Shown piece by piece: positions 9,072-18,339 of a stretch of DNA of 64,000 nt (its first letter is position 1; each line of letters starts with the position of its first letter). The position numbers were made by a program, and so were the translations under genes. The notes under the pieces are model-generated. The model was not told the DNA's origin. It made no database searches and saw only the letters and a list, made by a program, of their open reading frames with translations. This DNA is from Enterovibrio sp045679545 (GTDB lineage Bacteria > Pseudomonadota > Gammaproteobacteria > Enterobacterales > Vibrionaceae). The DNA lies in NCBI RefSeq assembly GCF_045679545.1, contig NZ_CP166195.1, positions 682,001 through 746,000 on the forward strand, written 5' to 3'.

Positions 9072-9263
9072 GACGCCTGAGCAGTACATATTGCAGTATG
9101 ATGCTGTTTAATCACTGAAATTTACCTCGGTGACCCATGCACCCTCGACACATTTACCCAGATACTCGAGCGTACATGGTCTCTTCTACACGTCATACAG
9201 GACGACGCTTGTCATGAGCGGAACTCTTGTTTTTACCGGCTTTCTACGAGCCGGTTTTTTTTC
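9072..9263 (+). ncRNA. Candidate small RNA with its own terminator
   Basis: Between two terminators lies about 190 bases with no convincing reading frame. A TATAGT hexamer at 9066-9071 could be a -10 box; the -35 is poor. The stretch ends in a strong intrinsic terminator (ACCGGC, loop, GCCGGT and eight T, 9235-9263) that precedes the next gene start by about 90 bases. This is the layout of an independent small RNA, or of a terminated leader of the PAS-LuxR gene. It matches no small RNA that I recognise. Confidence 0.4.
9235..9263 (+). terminator. Intrinsic terminator of the candidate small RNA
   Basis: ACCGGC at 9235-9240 pairs with GCCGGT at 9250-9255, with a 9-base loop and a run of eight T. 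No coding region ends just upstream, which is what suggests a non-coding transcript. Confidence 0.85.
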
Positions 9264-9351
9264 GCCTTAAACGCCTAAATTATGATACATTGCCAAAAAA
9301 CTGCAAACCATTACAATACAATGTAAGTTAAGGTGTTCACCAAGTCGTGCT

Positions 9352-10065
9352 ATGAATATATCTTCTCACCCACCACTTACCGCTGTATTTGAGCATATGC
9401 CCGGCTGCTGGGGATGCAAAAACACAGACTCTTTGTTTGTACATGTCAATCAGGAGTTTGCTGATCTTGTCGGAGCAACATCTCCCGATGCGCTCATAGG
9501 AAAAACAGATTTCGACATGCCTGCAGCCTTGTCAGCCTATGCGAACACCTTCCAGCAACAAGACAAACAGGTGATGCAAACTGGCCGCTGCATGCGGGTG
9601 CTTAACATTCATCCTTACCCGAACGGTCAGTGGCACGCGCATGTCTTTACCAAGGTTCCTTGGTATGACGACAACGGCAAGATCAAAGGCACGTTGTTTC
9701 ACGGTCAGGCCATCAATAACAGTGCCATCCTGGAAGTCGGACAATGGATTTGTAATGCCATTGGCCACGAGTCTCCCTGCCCACCAAATGCACCACTAAC
9801 GAACACACATAAGCCGCTCCCATCTCTCACAACAAGAGAATCAGAAGTGCTTTTCCTGCACCTTTATGGCAAAAAACCGCAGCTCATCGCCAAGGTGTTA
9901 GGGGTGTCGGTAAAAACAGTCGAAAACCACTTTGCAAATCTGAGGATCAAAATGGGCGCTTCAAGCAAAACAGAGTTGGTCGATAAGGCCCTTGAGTGCG
10001 GAGTTGGCTTTTGCATCCCTAATTCGCTTTTGAAACAGCAAATGGCATTGGTGATTTCGGAATAG
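9352..10065 (+). CDS. PAS-LuxR transcriptional regulator
   Basis: A 237-residue cytoplasmic regulator. Residues about 8-125 form a PAS-type sensor (HMPGCWGCKNTDSLFVHVNQ, GKTDFDMP, WHAHVFTKVPWYDDNGKIKG), and residues about 155-215 a LuxR/GerE helix-turn-helix (LTTRESEVLFLHLYGKKPQL, IAKVLGVSVKTVENHFANLR). It lacks a phosphorylatable receiver aspartate, so it probably senses a small ligand or redox state directly. It is monocistronic, flanked by terminators on both sides, and has no obvious target beside it. The candidate small RNA ends 90 bases upstream. The class is secure; the signal and targets are unknown. Confidence 0.85.
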   Translation: MNISSHPPLTAVFEHMPGCWGCKNTDSLFVHVNQEFADLVGATSPDALIGKTDFDMPAALSAYANTFQQQDKQVMQTGRCMRVLNIHPYPNGQWHAHVFTKVPWYDDNGKIKGTLFHGQAINNSAILEVGQWICNAIGHESPCPPNAPLTNTHKPLPSLTTRESEVLFLHLYGKKPQLIAKVLGVSVKTVENHFANLRIKMGASSKTELVDKALECGVGFCIPNSLLKQQMALVISE

Positions 10066-10111
10066 ACTGAATTATTGACAGACAGTCAAAACAAGGGCAA
10101 CGTCACCCACA

Positions 10112-10137
10112 AAAAAAGCAGCTTTCGCTGCTTTTTA
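10112..10137. terminator. Bidirectional terminator between the LuxR gene and pdxH
   Basis: AAAAAGCAGC / GCTGCTTTTT form a long stem around the loop TTTC, with A and T tracts on the two sides, so it can terminate both convergent genes. Confidence 0.85.
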
Positions 10138-10195
10138 CATGTCCGCTTTGTGCCTTTTAGCTGGCGACATTGACCTTGTAAGCGAAAGAGGGGGC

Positions 10196-10834
10196 TTAAG
10201 GCGCTAAGCGCTCTATGTCCCAATGACCATCATGTTCGTCTTGGTAGATAAACCTATCGTGCAGACGATGCTCACCACCTTGCCAAAACTCCATGGAAGA
10301 TGGCTTCACGCGAAAACCACCCCAAAATGTAGGGACAGGAACTTCACCTTTATCGAACTGCTGCTTCAGCTCCATGTACTTACTTTCCAGCGCGGTACGC
10401 GCAGTAATACGCTCACTTTGACGGCTCGCCCATGCAGCCAGTTGACTCTCTTTCGGACGAGACAAGAAGTACTTCATTACCTCAAGCTTGCTCAGTTTTT
10501 CAGCGGTGCCGGTAATATGAACCTGACGCTCCAGCGGATGCCAAGGGAAATGCAAACTAATACGTGCATTGTCAGCCAATTGCTTCGCCTTGCGGCTGCC
10601 GAGGTTGGTGTAAAACACAAAACCACCATCATCCACATGTTTTAGCAACACGATTCGCTGAAAAGGCTGACCGTCTTGATCAACGGTAGCGACGGTCATT
10701 GCCGTCGGGTCGGGAAGCTTCGCGTCAATGGCTTGTTTGAGCCAATGTTCAAAGAATTGAACAGGGTTTTCAGGCAGGTCTTTGCGTCTCAAACCGCCTT
10801 GGTTATATTCTCTTCGAATATCATACAAATCCAT
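10196..10834 (-). CDS. pdxH: Pyridoxamine 5'-phosphate oxidase
   Basis: FMN-dependent oxidase that converts pyridoxine or pyridoxamine 5'-phosphate to the cofactor pyridoxal 5'-phosphate. The 212-residue product is near the E. coli length (218) and aligns along its whole length: REYNQGGLRRKDLP, FQRIVLLKHVDD, FYTNLGSRKAKQL, FPWHPLERQVHITG, FWGGFRVKPSSMEFWQGG and RLHDRF. I chose the ATG at 10834 because GGAG lies just upstream (10 bases before it); two in-frame ATGs further upstream (10864, 10906) lack such a site. The gene is monocistronic and divergent from the dctB-like gene. Confidence 0.95.
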   Translation of the reverse strand: MDLYDIRREYNQGGLRRKDLPENPVQFFEHWLKQAIDAKLPDPTAMTVATVDQDGQPFQRIVLLKHVDDGGFVFYTNLGSRKAKQLADNARISLHFPWHPLERQVHITGTAEKLSKLEVMKYFLSRPKESQLAAWASRQSERITARTALESKYMELKQQFDKGEVPVPTFWGGFRVKPSSMEFWQGGEHRLHDRFIYQDEHDGHWDIERLAP

Positions 10835-10982
10835 TGTGGTGCTCCGATTTTTTGTTTTCGCCATTTTGATGTGGCTTGTCTCTTTTCTCAAGAGAATTTC
10901 TAGCATAGGGACATGTTCAGGTATCTCTCCCTAAACAAGCTGAGTCACTCAACCCATTATCACTTCTTTGAGCAGGGATGCT

Positions 10983-12791
10983 ATGCGCCGACGTGTCTTT
11001 ATAACCCTAGTTACTATTATTGGCGTGCTTTTGACCACTTTGGTTGCGGTGTTCACTTACAACGCTATCGAAAAACGTTTTGACACGGACATCAAAAGAG
11101 ATGTCTACCAACTGCAGGAGAAACTTGCGGCTGAGTTAGCACGATACAGCGAGATCCCCGTCGTTCTCTCTGCCGACCCACGTCTAAAACGGCTATTGCG
11201 CGTACCCAAAAGCACGCGTCTTCTGACTGACACCAACCAACTGCTGGCGGATTGGAATGCACGTTTAAACAGCGATGTCATTTACGTGATGGATCGCAAC
11301 GGGTTAACCATCGCTTCAAGCAATCATCAGCAAGAAAGTAGCTTTGTCGGCTACAACTATAATTATCGTCCTTACTACCAGCAAGCCATGGAAGGGAACA
11401 AAGGACGATACTACGCATTGGGCGTAGTGTCAGATAAGCGCGGCTATTATTTTTCGTACCCAATCTGGGATGGAGAGACCATCACAGGCGTTCTGACACT
11501 CAAAGTCGACCTCTCAATCATTGACCGTATTTGGGACCAGCAGGCGTTTGACTACCTTATCGCCGATCCCCTTGGCGTCGTGTTTTATAGCTCCCGTGAT
11601 GAATGGCTCTACCAATCTCTGTCGATACTTACCGAGAATCAAAAAAGTGCGATTCGCGCGTCACGTCGTTATGGTGATTCGTCGCTTAGCAGCCTCACTG
11701 ACTACCAAGATTTAGACGCGATAAAACCGCTGTCGGCACTGTCACTGGGTATTAAGGAGAAGGACAGAGAAAGTGTTCTACTTTCAAGCACTTCTTTGGG
11801 GAGCGCAGGGTGGCGGATCTACGGGTTCATTCCTACCAGCAATATTTGGCCCGTGGTGCTTCAGGCAACGTTACTGTTTGCTACGTTCTACGGACTGCTC
11901 ATTTTGGTGATCACCGCTTGGCTGCAAACCGTTAAAACCCAGAGAAAGCTCGCCCTCCTTAATGATGAATTGGAACAGAAGGTGGCCTCTCGGACAGCGA
12001 GTCTAGAAGAAACGAACTCAGCGCTTCGACAGAGTATTCAACAATACGAAGAAGCCCAACACGCTTTGCGTCAAACGGAATCTGAGCTTATCCAAGCGGC
12101 GAAACTTGCCATGCTAGGTGAAATGTCGGCCAGCATTAATCATGAAATCAATCAGCCGCTAGCGGCCATGCGCACTTACACAGAAAACAGCATCAAATTA
12201 ATGCAAAAAGAACGCTATGATGCTGTCAGCACTAATCTAAACACGTTAAATGAGCTAATTGGTCTCGTGGCAGATATTGTGGCGCGCTTTAAGATCTTTG
12301 CGCGCAAACAGAACCAGAGCAGCAAATCTCGTGCATCGATTGATGATGTGGTCACGGCATCCATCAAGCTGTCTGAAGCCAGCTTCAATAAGAAGGGCAT
12401 TCATATTGACTGTCAGGTACCCGAACAAGGGCTTCAGGTTAATGCAGATACCGTTCAACTCGAACAGGTGGTACTTAACCTTTTAAGCAATGCCTCTCAA
12501 TCGGTTGCCAATACGCCTGCGGCGCAAATCGGCATCACCATCCACACTCATCTCGATCGCGTGTCACTTTGCGTGTGGGATAACGGCCCAGGTATGGATA
12601 ACAACACCAAGAAACAGATTTTTGCGCCTTTTTACACCACGAAGAAAGAAGGACTTGGCCTAGGTCTCACCATTTGCCGTCGAATTGTCGAAGGATTTGG
12701 CGGCAGCTTGCAGGTACGAGACCATGCTTCAGGTGGTGCAGAGTTTATTGTCAATCTACAACGGCTTTACGACGGAGACACACGGACATGA
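10983..12791 (+). CDS. DctB-like sensor histidine kinase
   Basis: A 602-residue membrane histidine kinase. TM1 lies at about residues 5-25 and TM2 at about 290-315, enclosing a double-PAS (dCache) periplasmic sensor with DVIYVMDRNGLTIASSN and FVGYNYNYRPYYQQAMEG, typical of C4-dicarboxylate sensors of the DctB type. A coiled coil leads to the H box (AMLGEMSASINHEINQPLAA) and the ATPase domain (N box NLLSNASQS, then DNGPGM and GLGLGLTICRRIVE). The ATG at 10983 is preceded by AGCAGGG. Its stop overlaps the next start in ATGA. No dicarboxylate transporter is nearby; a Lap-type secretion cluster follows instead, so the true ligand and regulon are uncertain. Confidence 0.85.
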   Translation: MRRRVFITLVTIIGVLLTTLVAVFTYNAIEKRFDTDIKRDVYQLQEKLAAELARYSEIPVVLSADPRLKRLLRVPKSTRLLTDTNQLLADWNARLNSDVIYVMDRNGLTIASSNHQQESSFVGYNYNYRPYYQQAMEGNKGRYYALGVVSDKRGYYFSYPIWDGETITGVLTLKVDLSIIDRIWDQQAFDYLIADPLGVVFYSSRDEWLYQSLSILTENQKSAIRASRRYGDSSLSSLTDYQDLDAIKPLSALSLGIKEKDRESVLLSSTSLGSAGWRIYGFIPTSNIWPVVLQATLLFATFYGLLILVITAWLQTVKTQRKLALLNDELEQKVASRTASLEETNSALRQSIQQYEEAQHALRQTESELIQAAKLAMLGEMSASINHEINQPLAAMRTYTENSIKLMQKERYDAVSTNLNTLNELIGLVADIVARFKIFARKQNQSSKSRASIDDVVTASIKLSEASFNKKGIHIDCQVPEQGLQVNADTVQLEQVVLNLLSNASQSVANTPAAQIGITIHTHLDRVSLCVWDNGPGMDNNTKKQIFAPFYTTKKEGLGLGLTICRRIVEGFGGSLQVRDHASGGAEFIVNLQRLYDGDTRT

Positions 12792-14095
12792 CACCCGAAA
12801 TATGGATTATCGATGACGAACGATCAATCCGAGATGCATTAAGTCAGACATTGGACATTGAAGGGTTTCAATCCCGCGCCTTTGCTTCTGCGACAGAAGC
12901 ATTAACCCTACTTACGAGCACTTTCGAAGGCGTTATTGTTTCAGACATCAACATGCCAATCATGGACGGCATGACATTTCTAACCAAGGCACAAGCGATC
13001 GACCCTGAGCTATCCGTTGTCATGTTAACGGGCCATGGCGATATCTCTACCGCCGTTTCTGCAATGCGAAAAGGTGCGTACGACTTCCTTGAAAAGCCTT
13101 TTTCAACGGATCACTTATTAGATGTGCTTCGTCGTGGCATTGAAAAGCGTCGTCTAGTGATCGAAAACCGCGAATTGAAGCGAGAGCTCGAAACACAAAG
13201 CGCGCCCGGCCCACGGATTCTTGGCAACAATGAATTAATCAAACAGTTGAGGCGTTCAATTTTCCATTTAAAAGATCAATCCAACGATCTCTTGTTGCAA
13301 GGAGAACGAGGCACTGGCAAAGAGCTTTCGGCGCGCTTCATTCACGACCATGGAAATCGACAGGATGAACCGTTTATTTCATTTAAATGCCGGCAGATCC
13401 CCGAAACCTTAATGGACATCGAATTATTCGGCACTGAGCAAAGCCCATTTTCCACATTACCTACTTACAAAAACAGCAAAATTGCGGCAGCAGGGAAAGG
13501 AACGCTGTTTCTCGATGGTATTGAGGCACTCCCTCCCAGTGTGCAGGACAAAGTTGCCATTTTACTGTCTGCGCCAGATCGACCGCGAATTATTGCCTCA
13601 ACCCGGGTTGATCTGCATAACAGCGTTAAACAAAATATGTTTTCTCAGTCTTTGTTTAACACATTATCTAAGACAACCCTCGATTTCCCGCCACTAAGGC
13701 AGCGAGGCGACGACATCATTAGCCTTTGCCAAAACTTTTTTCGCACTACAGCGTCACGTTTTGGTATTGCTCCGCCGAATTTGGATGCCGAACACAAAAC
13801 CATGCTCATGAACCACCCATGGCATGGCAATGTTCGCGAACTCAGAACCTTTGCTGAACGTTGGGTATTGATGGGTGAGCAATCGTTGGATCAAGATAGT
13901 CGAAGCGCTCACGAAAAAGAGCATGATTCATTAGGTGAGCGGATGCAAAAGGTTGAACGCGCGATACTTTTTGATGCGCTCAATCGACACAATGGCATGC
14001 TCAAAGAAGTGCAAACTGAGCTAGGACTAGCACGAAAAACCCTTTACGAGAAACTCAAAAAATACGATTTAGATAAAGAAAACTTCAAGGGCTGA
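12788..14095 (+). CDS. DctD/NtrC-like response regulator with degenerate sigma-54 domain
   Basis: A 435-residue response regulator made of a receiver (phospho-acceptor Asp53 in VSDINMPIMDG), an AAA+ domain (about 140-370) and a Fis-type helix-turn-helix (about 395-430, NGMLKEVQTELGLARKTLYE). It is coupled by ATGA overlap to the kinase gene. The AAA+ domain is damaged at two functional places: the GAFTGA loop that contacts sigma-54 is replaced by EQSPFSTLP after ELFG, and Walker B reads LFLDGIE instead of LFLDEIE, losing the ATP-hydrolysing glutamate. Walker A (GERGTGKE) is kept. From family knowledge such a protein should not open sigma-54 promoters, so it may act as a DNA-binding repressor or a sigma-70 regulator. 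The start at 12788 is fixed by the overlap. Confidence 0.85.
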   Translation: MTPEIWIIDDERSIRDALSQTLDIEGFQSRAFASATEALTLLTSTFEGVIVSDINMPIMDGMTFLTKAQAIDPELSVVMLTGHGDISTAVSAMRKGAYDFLEKPFSTDHLLDVLRRGIEKRRLVIENRELKRELETQSAPGPRILGNNELIKQLRRSIFHLKDQSNDLLLQGERGTGKELSARFIHDHGNRQDEPFISFKCRQIPETLMDIELFGTEQSPFSTLPTYKNSKIAAAGKGTLFLDGIEALPPSVQDKVAILLSAPDRPRIIASTRVDLHNSVKQNMFSQSLFNTLSKTTLDFPPLRQRGDDIISLCQNFFRTTASRFGIAPPNLDAEHKTMLMNHPWHGNVRELRTFAERWVLMGEQSLDQDSRSAHEKEHDSLGERMQKVERAILFDALNRHNGMLKEVQTELGLARKTLYEKLKKYDLDKENFKG

Positions 14096-14276
14096 TTCCA
14101 GCCCTGTTTTTCCCTGCACCCCGCATCATTCCTGACATTCACATTAATCTCAACATTCTCATCGATAAGAGCATTGAGAAAGGTCTCTATCTGTAGACTG
14201 ATTCAAATTCGTGAGAATCCAATAGTTAAACTACTCTTAATTAGTAAGTTTCAGTCATTTTACCAATGGGAAAACA

Positions 14277-15677
14277 ATGAAAAAACGCGATAAATCTGGG
14301 TCCACACTGCCAGCCAGCGAACACCTCGATTACATAGATGACAAAACCGCTGCACTTTTGCTCTCTACGCCTAAAAGCGCAAGGGTATTATTGTGGGTGA
14401 TCGCGCTATTTCTCTCCATTAGTGTCGTTTGGGCATCATTTGCAGAACTCGATAAGGTTACCGTCGGTCAAGGCAAGGTTATCCCTTCGTCTCAGTTGCA
14501 AGTTGTACAAAACCTTGAAGGCGGTTTAGTCAAAGAACTGCTGATACGTGAAGGCGATGTGGTCACCAAAGGGCAACAACTACTGTTAATTGATGACACC
14601 ATGTTCCGATCTGATTTCCGTGAGCGTGTCCAAGAGCTCACCAGCTTGCAGGGCGATTCGATTACGCTTCGTTCTTTGGTTGATTCGGTCGTCGTTAACC
14701 CCAACACCGATATTGACAGCTGGCAACAGGCTGTCACGCTTCCTCGTACACCGCTGGTGTTTGACCCTTTGTTCGAAGAAGAGCACCCCTCTGTAGTTTC
14801 TCGTCAGCGTGCTGAATACAGAGAAAAGCTCAATAATCTTCAAAACCAGTTATCAGTGACCTCTCAACAAATACGTCAAAAAGAACAAGAACTGATTGAA
14901 GTAAAATCACGGGTTCAAAACCTCAAGCAAAGCTATAGCTACGCCCGAGAGGAATACAACATCACGAAACCGCTCGCCGATGAAGGCGTGGTCCCTCAGA
15001 TTGACTTATTGAAACTTCAGCGCCAAGTGAATGACACAAAAAGAGAGCTTTCTTCTGCTGAGCTTTCTGTGCCCTCACTGTCTTCTTCACTTCAGGAAAT
15101 GGTGTTCAAACACATTGATGTCGCACTCCAGTTTCGTGGCGAACAACAAGAGCGTTTAAATGATGTAGAAGACAAACTACTCGCAATGACAGAAACCCGC
15201 GTCACGCTGGCCGACCGAGTCGAACGTACCGTGGTGCTGAGCCCTGTGGATGGCACGATTAAAAAACTCCACGTCAATACGGTTGGCGGTGTTATCCAAC
15301 CCGGCATGGATTTGGTGGAAATCGTTCCCAGTGAAGACAATTTATTGATTGAGGCCAAAATCGCCCCACAAGACATCGCATTTCTCCGTCCGGGCTTAGA
15401 GGCAATCGTAAAATTCAGTGCTTATGATTTCACTGTTTATGGTGGCCTAACGGGAGTGCTAGAAACCATCAGTGCCGATACCATTCAAGACGAAGAAGGC
15501 AACAGCTTTTATCTCGTCAAAATCCGCACCGAATCGAACAATATCGGTGAAGGAGAGGAGCTACCGATCATTCCTGGAATGACGGCATCAACAGACATCA
15601 TTACAGGAAAGCGCAGCGTTCTTGATTACTTACTAAAACCAATATTACAAGCTCAGAAATCAGCACTTCGAGAATAA
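14277..15677 (+). CDS. lapC: Type I secretion membrane fusion protein (LapC/RtxD-like)
   Basis: A 466-residue HlyD-family adaptor. One N-terminal transmembrane helix (about residues 38-58) anchors it in the inner membrane; the rest is periplasmic, with a lipoyl-like half (VVQNLEGGLVKELLIREGDV), a long alpha hairpin (about 150-300, rich in Q, E and K) and the returning half (VLSPVDGTIKKLHVNTVGGV). It bridges the ABC exporter and the TolC-like porin. It opens the six-gene Lap-like run after a 181-base gap that should hold the promoter. Gene order matches the Shewanella bpf cluster (rtxD-aggA-ompA-bpfG-bpfD), except that the ABC gene comes last. Confidence 0.88.
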   Translation: MKKRDKSGSTLPASEHLDYIDDKTAALLLSTPKSARVLLWVIALFLSISVVWASFAELDKVTVGQGKVIPSSQLQVVQNLEGGLVKELLIREGDVVTKGQQLLLIDDTMFRSDFRERVQELTSLQGDSITLRSLVDSVVVNPNTDIDSWQQAVTLPRTPLVFDPLFEEEHPSVVSRQRAEYREKLNNLQNQLSVTSQQIRQKEQELIEVKSRVQNLKQSYSYAREEYNITKPLADEGVVPQIDLLKLQRQVNDTKRELSSAELSVPSLSSSLQEMVFKHIDVALQFRGEQQERLNDVEDKLLAMTETRVTLADRVERTVVLSPVDGTIKKLHVNTVGGVIQPGMDLVEIVPSEDNLLIEAKIAPQDIAFLRPGLEAIVKFSAYDFTVYGGLTGVLETISADTIQDEEGNSFYLVKIRTESNNIGEGEELPIIPGMTASTDIITGKRSVLDYLLKPILQAQKSALRE

Positions 15678-15731
15678 GCTGATCACAAAACTGTTGGACT
15701 GAGTGTTCAGTCATTTATAGGGGAATGTGTT

Positions 15732-17051
15732 TTGAATTGGAAAAAGTTACTTATTGCTTCAGCCGTGAGTGCATTGTGCACACCTGCTTGGTCAATGTCT
15801 GTCGAGGAAGCCGTTGCCACGACGATTGCAACCGATCCCGAATTGAAAAGTGCTTTTAATGATTTTATGAGCAACCGCGAAAGCATTGACTCTGCGCAAG
15901 GAGAATACTTGCCGGACATCAACGTCAATGCGGGCTATGGTTTCGAGCACATCGACAACAGTTCAACCCAAGCCAGCGGCGAAAAAGATTTCAATCGTAA
16001 AGATGCAAACATCAGCCTTACGCAGCTAATTTGGGATGGGAAAACGCTCAACAACATCGAGCGCACTGAATTCGAAGCAGAAGCTCAACGCTATCAGCTA
16101 CTTTCTGATGCCCAAGACAAGTCATTGAGAGTGACTGAAGCCTATGTCGCGGTATTACTCGCCAAGCAGCTATTGTCGCTGTCTGAGGCCAACGTTAAAG
16201 TGCATGAGAAAATGCTATCCGATATTGAACGTCGAGCAGAGTCCGGAATTGGTTCCACCGCTGACTTGTCTCAAGTGCAAGCCCGTGTTGCCCGCTCAAT
16301 CACCAATATGCTGGCAGCCAGAAGTAATCTTGATGACGCTCACACCACGTTTTTCCGTCTGGTTGGCGTAAACTTAGAAGCACCTGTCGATCCTGAAGTC
16401 GATGCCCTGTTCATGCCTCAGAACCAAGCAGAAGCGCTAGAGGTTGCTTACGCCAGCAATCCTGTGATCAGGCTAGCAACCTACGATATTGATGCCGCAA
16501 GAGCACAATACAGACAAAACAAAGGCAACCTTTCCCCTACACTTTCCATTGAGGCGAGTCAAAATTGGAGTAATGATGCCAACGGTGTTGAAGAGGATGT
16601 CAACGAATTCAGTGCCATGTTGCGTTTGCGTTTTAACATTTACAACGGCGGCAGCGACATGGCCGACGTACGTCGCAGCGCTTATCAGCTCAATAAATCC
16701 AAAGACGTGTTCGACAACGCATCACGTCTCTTAGGTGAAAGTACCCGTCTCGCGTGGAGCGCGTATCAGTTGACGGAACAACAGAAGAATTATCTCGCAC
16801 AACATGTTGATGCGGCGTCCGAAACCGTGATCGCTTACGAGAAGCAGTTTCGAATTGGCCGAAGAACATTGCTTGATCTGTTGAATACCGAGAACGAATT
16901 GTTCGAGGCTCGTCGCTCATACCTAGACGCTCACTATGCGCATATCACCGCCAAGTACCGCGTACTCAATAGCATGGGGAGTTTACTCGACGCCCTTCGC
17001 GTTGATGTTCCGGAAGAGTGGCTTGAACCTGTCATAGATAAAGAAGGTTGA
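15732..17051 (+). CDS. lapE: TolC-family outer-membrane channel (LapE/AggA-like)
   Basis: A 439-residue outer-membrane channel for the type I exporter. The start is a TTG at 15732, well placed after AGGGGAA, and no ATG in frame fits the signal peptide (MNWKKLLIASAVSALCTPAW, cleavage near SMS). Two outer-membrane-efflux repeats are visible, with VTEAYVAVLLAKQLLSLSE in the first half and TRLAWSAYQLTEQQKNYLAQ in the second; IGRRTLLDLLNTENELFEAR near the C terminus is typical of AggA/LapE. The stop is followed three bases later by the OmpA gene, indicating an operon. Confidence 0.9.
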   Translation: MNWKKLLIASAVSALCTPAWSMSVEEAVATTIATDPELKSAFNDFMSNRESIDSAQGEYLPDINVNAGYGFEHIDNSSTQASGEKDFNRKDANISLTQLIWDGKTLNNIERTEFEAEAQRYQLLSDAQDKSLRVTEAYVAVLLAKQLLSLSEANVKVHEKMLSDIERRAESGIGSTADLSQVQARVARSITNMLAARSNLDDAHTTFFRLVGVNLEAPVDPEVDALFMPQNQAEALEVAYASNPVIRLATYDIDAARAQYRQNKGNLSPTLSIEASQNWSNDANGVEEDVNEFSAMLRLRFNIYNGGSDMADVRRSAYQLNKSKDVFDNASRLLGESTRLAWSAYQLTEQQKNYLAQHVDAASETVIAYEKQFRIGRRTLLDLLNTENELFEARRSYLDAHYAHITAKYRVLNSMGSLLDALRVDVPEEWLEPVIDKEG

Positions 17052-17054
17052 TTC

Positions 17055-17648
17055 ATGAAACACGTTTTGCTTTTCAGCAGCATTCTATTGGCCCTCAGCG
17101 GTTGCTCTATTTCCGCAGACGCGCCTCCCCTCGCTGAGCAACGTTCAGATTTACTCGATGCCGACAATGATGGCGTTATCAACGCTCGCGATTACTGTGA
17201 TGACACACCGCGTGTTGCTGTCATCGATAATGATGGCTGCCCAACATACCTTTTGAATGAAAGTGACAATTCACTAAGAATTCAGTTTGCTAACGACGCT
17301 GCAATTGTCGAACCTGCTTACCTAGAAGCGCTGGACAAAATGACGGAATTCCTTAAGCTCTACCCTGAAACCTCTCTTGAACTTCAAGGACATACAAGCT
17401 CAATTGGGTCTGATGACTACAATTCAGCGTTATCTGTCCGACGTGCACAAGCTGTACAAGCACAACTTATTGAAAGAGGCGTAGACGCCAAACGCATCAC
17501 TATCCTTGGTTTAGGTGAAGGCGATTTAATGCTGCCTGATAGCACGGAAACAACGCAACTCGTTAATCGCCGTGTCGTTGGAAGGGTTAAAGGATTGAAA
17601 GGAGATATTAAAGAAGCATGGACTATCTTTACCCGTCGGGAACAATAG
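17055..17648 (+). CDS. OmpA-family lipoprotein with a calcium-binding-type repeat
   Basis: A 197-residue lipoprotein. The lipobox LSGC puts the lipidated cysteine at about residue 17. A single thrombospondin type-3-like motif (DADNDGVINARDYCDDTP, about 35-53) precedes a peptidoglycan-binding OmpA domain (about 70-185; LELQGHTSSIGSDDYNSALS, RRAQAVQAQLIERGVDAKRI). Equivalent genes sit between aggA and the LapG gene in Shewanella bpf clusters. It probably tethers the secretion channel or adhesin anchor to the cell wall; this role is inferred from context. Confidence 0.85.
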   Translation: MKHVLLFSSILLALSGCSISADAPPLAEQRSDLLDADNDGVINARDYCDDTPRVAVIDNDGCPTYLLNESDNSLRIQFANDAAIVEPAYLEALDKMTEFLKLYPETSLELQGHTSSIGSDDYNSALSVRRAQAVQAQLIERGVDAKRITILGLGEGDLMLPDSTETTQLVNRRVVGRVKGLKGDIKEAWTIFTRREQ

Positions 17649-17664
17649 CTTTTGAGATTGTCTG

Positions 17665-18333
17665 ATGCATAAGCGGGCATCGCTGTTTTTATTGTTCCTT
17701 CTGCCGTCGATCATGACATTTGCGCTGAGCGACTCAGATACTCAATGGGTTGATAAAGTGGCAAGTTTTTATGGCGATAGAGCTGGTAAGCGTGTAACAG
17801 CATGGCGAAACGTGGTTGCCAACTCGGCGAATCTCTCCGAGCAGGAGAAATTAGCCGCTGTGAACAATTTTTTCAACCAGCTCTATTTTGTCAACGATAT
17901 CGACCTCTGGGGAAAGAAGGACTACTGGGCAACGCCACTCGAATTTTTGGGTAGCGCGGCGGGTGATTGTGAAGACTTTAGCATCGCGAAATACTTCACA
18001 TTAAGAGAACTTGGGATAGACGATAAGAAATTAAGGCTTGTTTACGTAAAGGCCATAAAACTCAACCAATTTCATATGGTTGTTGCTTATTATCCCTCGG
18101 CCTCAGCAGAGCCGGTCCTGCTCGATAATATTGATCCTGAAATTAAAAAGGCGTCGAAACGACGAGATCTACTTCCTGTATACAGTTTTAACGGTAGCAG
18201 GCTGTGGCTCATGAAAGAACGCGGTAAAGGTGAGCTTGCGGGTAAATCTTCGCGCTTGGGATTGTGGAACGATCTCAGAGCGCGTATGGGAACTGTCAAG
18301 CTAAACAGACCGATCAAAAACTATGATGGATAA
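17665..18333 (+). CDS. lapG: LapG-family periplasmic cysteine protease
   Basis: A 222-residue transglutaminase-like cysteine protease (bacterial BTLCP family). It has a signal peptide ending near MTFALSD. The catalytic triad is visible: Cys in GSAAGDCEDFSIAKYF (about 112), His in LNQFHMVVAYY and Asp in LLDNIDPE. LapG clips the N terminus of the giant LapA-type adhesin to release it from the cell surface, and is held inactive by LapD when c-di-GMP is high; family members require calcium. It is followed after seven bases by the LapD gene. The adhesin substrate is not in this window. Confidence 0.92.
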   Translation: MHKRASLFLLFLLPSIMTFALSDSDTQWVDKVASFYGDRAGKRVTAWRNVVANSANLSEQEKLAAVNNFFNQLYFVNDIDLWGKKDYWATPLEFLGSAAGDCEDFSIAKYFTLRELGIDDKKLRLVYVKAIKLNQFHMVVAYYPSASAEPVLLDNIDPEIKKASKRRDLLPVYSFNGSRLWLMKERGKGELAGKSSRLGLWNDLRARMGTVKLNRPIKNYDG

Positions 18334-18339
18334 ACGTCT

